Shown here: positions 12,940 through 13,019 of the stretch, one piece after another
How positions within the stretch are numbered: the first letter of the stretch is position 1
How the letters are laid out: each line of letters opens with the position of its first letter
DNA from: an uncultured bacterium
GTDB lineage: Bacteria > Planctomycetota > Phycisphaerae > Sedimentisphaerales > Anaerobacaceae
Direction of reading: 5' to 3'
Length of the DNA: 13,019 bases
NCBI GenBank assembly: GCA_913009865.1
Contig: CAJVYK010000041.1
Location: 1-13,019, forward strand
Notes under the pieces: model-generated
Told to the model about the DNA's origin: nothing
What the model saw: the letters and a program-made list of their open reading frames with translations, nothing else
Database searches by the model: none
Position numbers and translations under genes: made by a program

Positions 12940-13019
12940 TACAGAATAAAATTTATAAACCTACTGATATAAATAGATCGGACCGTCAAGTGATCTGCTA
13001 GACACGTGTCCGCCTAGCC
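12940..13019. other. Non-genomic tail beyond the adapter
   Basis: Sequence after the poly-A run is beyond the physical end of a library molecule and should be base-call noise or an assembly artefact. It contains AGATCGGA again (12975-12982), possibly a degraded second adapter copy. No coding or RNA feature is seen. Confidence 0.85.

Overview
The window looks like the end of a metagenome contig from a Gram-negative bacterium. The pair of LptF/LptG-type permeases implies an LPS-bearing outer membrane. The style of the nusA-infB-rbfA block, the short ThiC, the beta-helix and DUF1266 proteins, the repeat-filled spacers and the near absence of Shine-Dalgarno sites suggest Planctomycetota (perhaps Phycisphaerae). 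That placement is inference, not shown by any marker I can search. The last ~158 bases are not genomic: they are an Illumina TruSeq adapter read-through and its noisy tail.

Layout. Plus strand 1-5233: nusA (5' end cut off), infB, rbfA and a degenerate-looking HhH-GPD (endonuclease III-like) protein with a lysine-rich tail. The first three form the classic translation/transcription block. Plus strand 5398-9487: hisG (long form), then lptF and lptG, a probable LPS-export permease pair. Minus strand 12861-9502: a truncated DUF1266 protein followed 21 bp later by a membrane-anchored right-handed beta-helix protein. Next comes thiC with a complete control region (TTGACC-N16-TATAAT promoter, TPP riboswitch, Shine-Dalgarno in the 3' edge of the aptamer). 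thiC and lptG converge with a 14-bp gap.

The most unusual material is in the spacers. (1) Several gene junctions are built from 7-bp repeats of different sequence. The rbfA/HhH spacer is exactly eight heptads, running from the stop codon of one gene to the start codon of the next. (2) Two ~160-bp elements share a 13-bp terminal inverted repeat (core CAAACTGACCGA) and are flanked by short direct repeats, like MITEs. Each contains a smaller inverted repeat and, inside that, an ATTCC/GGAAT hairpin. (3) A third spacer has the same hairpin stem with another repeat family (TTCGACTGCGCTCAG) inside its loop. (4) The TPP riboswitch carries an 18-nt insertion, containing a perfect palindrome, in its P5 loop.

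No CRISPR array, tRNA, rRNA, phage module or defence operon was seen.
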